The position numbers were made by a program, and so were the translations under genes. Below the pieces are notes generated by a model. It was not told the origin of the DNA. It ran no database searches and was given only the letters and a program-made list of their open reading frames with translations. This document shows, in pieces, positions 6,473 to 9,703 of a stretch of 9,703 nt of DNA; the first letter of the stretch is position 1; every line of letters begins with the position of its first letter. This stretch comes from Desulfobacterales bacterium (lineage in GTDB: Bacteria > Desulfobacterota > Desulfobacteria > Desulfobacterales > JAFDCJ01), in the NCBI GenBank assembly GCA_020345785.1, contig CP070771.1, positions 819,982 through 829,684 of the forward strand, written 5' to 3'.

Positions 6473-6528
6473 CGCAAACTCCTCCCCCATATATTTAATT
6501 AAAGTGTAATTATCTGAATCTTAAAAAA

Positions 6529-6557
6529 ATCTTATGACGCTTGCTGAGGAATGTCAA
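6529..6557 (-). promoter_or_regulatory. Sigma70-type promoter for the DUF1573-HAD genes
   Basis: On the minus strand a consensus TTGACA (6557-6552) is followed after exactly 17 bp by TAAGAT (6534-6529, 4 of 6 matches). It lies about 57 bp before the preferred start codon at 6472. It fits a promoter for the DUF1573 gene and the overlapping HAD gene. Confidence 0.5.
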
Positions 6558-6813
6558 GGCATAAGCAATGATGAATAATGAGTGCCGAATGTCAAATGAA
6601 GGAATTCTATCTATTTTTAAATAAAGTTAGAGCGTCGCGAAACCACCAGGAACTCCCCTTTTTTAAAACGGAGGCTGGGAAGGTGAAAGGGTGGGAGGCT
6701 GGAAAGTGGGAGGTTAAACCAATCCGTTCGCTCCTTCTTTGGCCGATTCTTTAATACGATTGAATTCCTTGATTCGTCTTACGACAATCATCATTTGTCA
6801 ATCCGTTAGTCCC

Positions 6814-6854
6814 CGCAACCCGTAACACGCAACCCGTAACACGCAACCCGCAAC
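6814..6854. repeat. 14-bp tandem repeat, about three units
   Basis: The unit cgcaacccgtaaca occurs perfectly at 6814-6827 and 6828-6841, followed by a partial third unit (cgcaacccgcaac, 6842-6854). It ends about 35 bp beyond the priA stop codon. Three units without spacers rule out a CRISPR; it is a simple tandem repeat. Confidence 0.75.
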
Positions 6855-6890
6855 TCGGCCACTTCAACCCAATCAACTCAATCAACAAAT

Positions 6891-9332
6891 TTACATAAGG
6901 AAGACAGGATCCACGTCAATCGCCACCTGCACCTGGCGACGCGCAAAGCCGGCCGGTCTTTCAGACATAAGCTGATTGATGAATTGATGAAGCGCCCGGC
7001 TGTTGGAACCTTTTAACAGTATTTGCCAGCGGTATCGCCCGGCTATTCTGGTTAAATATGCCTCAATCGGCCCCATAATCTCAACGCTCTGATATTGCCC
7101 GGGATTGGTTTGTTTCAGCGTTCGACACAGATCTCCCAGCAGACGGGCATGATTCGCGGTTTCCTGAGGCAATTTGCCGGATATTTTAAGCTGGATCATC
7201 CTGGCAAACGGCGGATAATTGAGCGCTTGCCGAAAAGTGATCTCCTGTTGATAGAAGGATTTGAAATCCTGGTTTCTGGCAGCGGAAATACAGAAATTTT
7301 CCGGATTATAGGTTTGTAGAATTACTTTGCCGGGTCTGTCCCCCCGCCCTGCCCTTCCGGCAACCTGTGCCAGCAGTTGAAAGGTGCGTTCCCCGGCTCG
7401 AAAATCGGGAAAATTCAGGGAAAGATCCGCGCAGATAATACCCACCAGAGTGATGCCCGGAAAATCATGGCCTTTGGCCACCATCTGGGTGCCCACCAGG
7501 ATATCAATGTTTTTATTCTTAAGCCCTTTCAGCAGTTTTAGGATCGATCCCTTGCGGGTCGTGGTATCCCGGTCCATGCGGGCAACCCGTGCGGGACGAA
7601 AAAGCGATGACAGTATATCTTCCAACCTTTCGGTGCCAAGACCCAAATGCTTGATCTTAGAGGAGCCGCAAGTGTCACAGGTGGCTATGGCGGCCCGACT
7701 ATAACCGCAGTAATGGCAGCGATAGGCATTGGTGCGTTGGTGCAGGGTCAGTGAAATATCGCAGTGTTTGCAGCGCATGGGTTGCCCGCACGCCCCGCAA
7801 ACCGGAAAACTGGCGTAACCCCGGCGGTTTAAGAAAAGTAACACCTGCTCCTCGCGTTCGAGCGTCTCTTTGATTGCCAACTGAAGTTCGGGGCCAAGAA
7901 AGCGATGTATGCCGCGCGCATCTCTGATTTGACGAAGGTCAACAATCTGGATTTCGGGTAAGGGGCGCTTTTCAACACGTTTTTCCAGGATCAGTTCGGT
8001 GAATTTTTGAGTGACGACATTATAGTAGGACTGGATCGAAGGGGTGGCCGATCCCAGCAATACAACACATTCATTTTGTTTGGCCCTAACCACCGCCAGA
8101 TCCCGGGCATTGTAGCGCAGCAACCCTTCCTGCTTATAAGATGAATCGTGTTCTTCGTCGACAATGATCACACCGAGATTGTCAAAGGGGGCAAATATCG
8201 CTGAACGGGCCCCAATGCCGATCGTGGCTTCCCCCTGCAAAATACGGGTCCATTGGTCGTAGCGCTCTCCGGCGGATAAGGCGCTGTGCAGCACACAAAC
8301 ACATTCACCAAATCGTGCCCGAAATCGCCGCTCCATCTGGGTAATCAGAGCGATTTCCGGTACCAGAATCAGCACACGGCGCCCCTGTTTTAAAAGCTCA
8401 TCCGCAACCCTCATGTAAACTTCGGTTTTACCGCTTCCGGTCACACCGTTTAAAAGAAATGGCTTGTATCCTTGATTCAAATTGTCACAGAGGTAGGACA
8501 CCACCTGGTCCTGCTCCCGATTCAACACGGGAGCCTGATCGGGCTGGATGGATTCACCCAGCGGATCCCGAAAAACTCTTTTGTAATCGATAATCACATA
8601 CCCGGCGCTTTCAAGTTTTTTAATTAAAGCGGGTGCAGTGGCAACCGTTTCTTTAAGTATTTTAACCGGAACTTCACCTTCGGATTTTAAAATCGCTAAT
8701 ATTTTCTGCCTGGGCGTTGACAGGTGCGCGTCAGGCTGCACCGTGTCTGCCAGGCGGACGACTCGCTCCAGCCTGGCTTTAGTACTGGCCCCTTTGAGCT
8801 CCCAAGTTCTTTTTATCCATCCGTTTTGCTCAAAGTTGTACAACAAAGCACGCGGTGTGGTCTGACCAACGATAGTGGTAATTTCTTTCCACCGGCAAGG
8901 TGCCGTATTCAACTGTTTTAAAATCTTTATGGCAATCGGTGTCAGCTGAATGTGATTGAGGGCGTGGCGCCCTTTATCGGTAAGGCTGATCAGCGCGGCT
9001 TCATGGACATTCAAGCCGCCGGGGAGTGCATTTTTCACCACCTCGCCGATGGGATATTTATAATAGTCGGCAATCCACCGAAAAAAGGGGACCATGGAAG
9101 ATGGGAAAAGTGGGTGCTCGTCGAGAACATCCAGTACCGGTTTGATCTCTTTGTCGGCAATATGCCGGTTTTGATCAAAAATATAACCGGTGACCCTGCG
9201 CCGTCCGAAGGGAACCAGAACGCGTTTTCCCACGGCAACTGAAGCCTGGAAGGATTCGGGAGCACTATAGGTAAAGGTATGATGGACAGGAAGTGCAACG
9301 GCCACTTCTATGTAGCTGAGGTCTGTGGACAT
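6891..9332 (-). CDS. priA: Primosomal protein N' (replication restart helicase PriA)
   Basis: PriA recognises stalled forks and D-loops, unwinds with 3'-5' polarity and starts reloading of the replicative helicase. The 813-aa protein has the N-terminal 3'-DNA-binding domain (about 5-105), a winged-helix region (about 110-265) and the helicase core: Walker A GVTGSGKT (296-303), DEEH box (392-395) and GSATPS (427-432). The zinc-binding insertion has all eight Cys (C512, C515, C521, C524, C539, C542, C552, C555). The C-terminal helicase half contains VGTQMVAKGHDFP (613-625) and QVAGRAGRG (656-664), followed by the C-terminal domain. It is about 80 residues longer than E. coli PriA (732 aa), with the extra length apparently around the winged-helix region. 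The start fits the family N-terminus, although no strong ribosome site precedes it; the upstream bases form a TAAGCGCTTA palindrome. It stands alone, divergent from the gene at 9544. Confidence 0.97.
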   Translation of the reverse strand: MSTDLSYIEVAVALPVHHTFTYSAPESFQASVAVGKRVLVPFGRRRVTGYIFDQNRHIADKEIKPVLDVLDEHPLFPSSMVPFFRWIADYYKYPIGEVVKNALPGGLNVHEAALISLTDKGRHALNHIQLTPIAIKILKQLNTAPCRWKEITTIVGQTTPRALLYNFEQNGWIKRTWELKGASTKARLERVVRLADTVQPDAHLSTPRQKILAILKSEGEVPVKILKETVATAPALIKKLESAGYVIIDYKRVFRDPLGESIQPDQAPVLNREQDQVVSYLCDNLNQGYKPFLLNGVTGSGKTEVYMRVADELLKQGRRVLILVPEIALITQMERRFRARFGECVCVLHSALSAGERYDQWTRILQGEATIGIGARSAIFAPFDNLGVIIVDEEHDSSYKQEGLLRYNARDLAVVRAKQNECVVLLGSATPSIQSYYNVVTQKFTELILEKRVEKRPLPEIQIVDLRQIRDARGIHRFLGPELQLAIKETLEREEQVLLFLNRRGYASFPVCGACGQPMRCKHCDISLTLHQRTNAYRCHYCGYSRAAIATCDTCGSSKIKHLGLGTERLEDILSSLFRPARVARMDRDTTTRKGSILKLLKGLKNKNIDILVGTQMVAKGHDFPGITLVGIICADLSLNFPDFRAGERTFQLLAQVAGRAGRGDRPGKVILQTYNPENFCISAARNQDFKSFYQQEITFRQALNYPPFARMIQLKISGKLPQETANHARLLGDLCRTLKQTNPGQYQSVEIMGPIEAYLTRIAGRYRWQILLKGSNSRALHQFINQLMSERPAGFARRQVQVAIDVDPVFLM

Positions 9333-9393
9333 TTAAGCGCTTAGTTTTACGATATCGGAAATTTGTTTGGATTCAGAGTTTTTAACAAACTTA

Positions 9394-9423
9394 TTGAAAT
9401 TTACAACTAAAAAGCGTTATAAT
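9394..9423 (+). promoter_or_regulatory. Strong sigma70-type promoter with perfect TATAAT
   Basis: TTGAAA (9394-9399, 5 of 6 matches) and TATAAT (9418-9423, consensus) are separated by 18 bp. It lies in the spacer divergent from priA and about 120 bp before the ATG at 9544, so it leaves a leader of over 100 nt. Confidence 0.65.
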
Positions 9424-9473
9424 GATCTCAAGTTCAATCGAATTCAACATATTAGACGGCTGCAATACTACTT

Positions 9474-9498
9474 AGGTCCTAACAGGTTGTTAGGACTT
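9474..9498 (+). promoter_or_regulatory. Leader hairpin in the 5' UTR of the exported protein gene
   Basis: GTCCTAAC (9476-9483) and GTTAGGAC (9489-9496) pair perfectly around a 5-nt AGGTT loop. One G-T wobble and one A-T pair extend the stem to 10 bp. It lies between the promoter at 9394-9423 and the ribosome site. No U-run follows immediately, so it is not a classic terminator. It could stabilise the mRNA, bind a protein as a DNA dyad, or be part of a small leader control element. Confidence 0.45.
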
Positions 9499-9543
9499 TG
9501 CATCATTTTGATCCAAGTACTAACGCTTGCGTAGGAGGAAAAT

Positions 9544-9703
9544 ATGGCTAAAATCGTTAAAAAATCCGTGGTCGTGGTGTTGGTTATATCCCTGCTGCTT
9601 ATACCATTTGGTACGGCGGCCCTGGCTCAGGAATATTTCGAGACTGAAGACCCCAGCGGTGGCGCCATGATTTTTGATTTTTGTGTGGTTCGACCGGTTG
9701 GTC
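9544..9703 (+). CDS. Small exported protein with signal peptide, truncated by window edge
   Basis: Only the first 53 codons are present. The start is well supported by AGGAGG (9533-9538) 5 nt before the ATG. A positively charged N-terminus (MAKIVKKS) is followed by a hydrophobic stretch (about 9-26) and a probable signal peptidase I site after AALA (about residue 28, before QEYFE). The visible mature part is acidic (ETEDPSGG), then turns hydrophobic (AMIFDFCVVRPVG). This faintly recalls short deltaproteobacterial envelope proteins with a ...RPLG... segment followed by a membrane helix, but I cannot name a family with confidence. It has its own strong promoter and a leader hairpin, so it may be well expressed. 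Confidence 0.7.
   Translation, partial: MAKIVKKSVVVVLVISLLLIPFGTAALAQEYFETEDPSGGAMIFDFCVVRPVG

Larger units (their letters stand above)
6473..6890. other. 418-bp spacer between priA and the DUF1573 gene, repeat-rich
   Basis: No gene was found. The right part lies beyond the 3' end of priA and the left part carries the DUF1573 promoter. At 6587-6599 a single gaatgtcaaatga recurs from the inverted repeat near 4432-4444. At 6670-6705 two G-rich direct repeats (ggaggctggraa at 6670 and 6694) occur in a G/A-rich strand. A 14-bp tandem repeat lies at 6814-6854. I see no clear terminator for priA. Confidence 0.5.

Noticed and set aside
6251..6490. Treating the 5' part as a complete 79-aa protein, separate from a 132-aa protein at 5756-6154
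   Set aside because: The two are in the same frame with coding similarity across the gap between them, including the G-C-T after the TGA and the I-P-A-G-G pattern. One gene with an in-frame TGA explains both.
6814..6854. Possible CRISPR array
   Set aside because: The repeat units are adjacent, 14 bp long and without spacers, so this is a simple tandem repeat.
8952..9242. 96-codon plus-strand frame within priA
   Set aside because: It is antisense to the conserved N-terminal domain of priA, with no similarity of its own.

Overview
This window of moderate GC content looks like part of the chromosome of an anaerobic Deltaproteobacterium (Desulfobacterota, possibly Desulfobacterales). That placement is an inference from gene style, from short intergenic repeats of a kind common in those genomes, and from a probable selenocysteine codon. 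No rRNA, tRNA, CRISPR array, transposase or prophage gene was seen.

Layout. Positions 1-319 hold no convincing gene, but contain a 20-bp perfect palindrome and an imperfect inverted repeat. A single-domain response regulator (320-901, minus) and a membrane PAS-PAS histidine kinase (1402-3168, plus) diverge from a 500-bp spacer and may form a two-component pair. The kinase runs tail to tail, 9 bp apart, with a minus-strand gene (3178-4395) that fuses a CdaA-type diadenylate cyclase (c-di-AMP synthase) to a YbbR/CdaR domain. Upstream of the cyclase is a 213-bp inverted repeat, then a small acidic protein carrying two copies of a Cys4 zinc-ribbon-like motif (4620-4982, minus), then a HAD phosphatase (5146-5787, minus).

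The HAD gene overlaps the end of a DUF1573-type exported protein (5756-6472, minus). This gene is interrupted by one in-frame TGA, which sits exactly where the first Cys of the family's CGC motif is expected. Reading continues in the same frame with full family similarity on both sides. The simplest reading is a selenoprotein with a U-G-C motif; a nonsense mutation or base error is the alternative. A good sigma70-type promoter precedes it.

After a 418-bp spacer with G-rich and 14-bp tandem repeats comes priA (6891-9332, minus). A divergent promoter with a perfect TATAAT box and a leader hairpin then drives a signal-peptide protein that runs off the right edge (9544 onward, plus).

Together the window mixes housekeeping (replication restart), second-messenger signalling (c-di-AMP), two-component sensing and envelope-associated proteins of unknown role. 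The most interesting points are the probable DUF1573 selenoprotein, the cyclase-YbbR fusion and the duplicated Cys4 protein.
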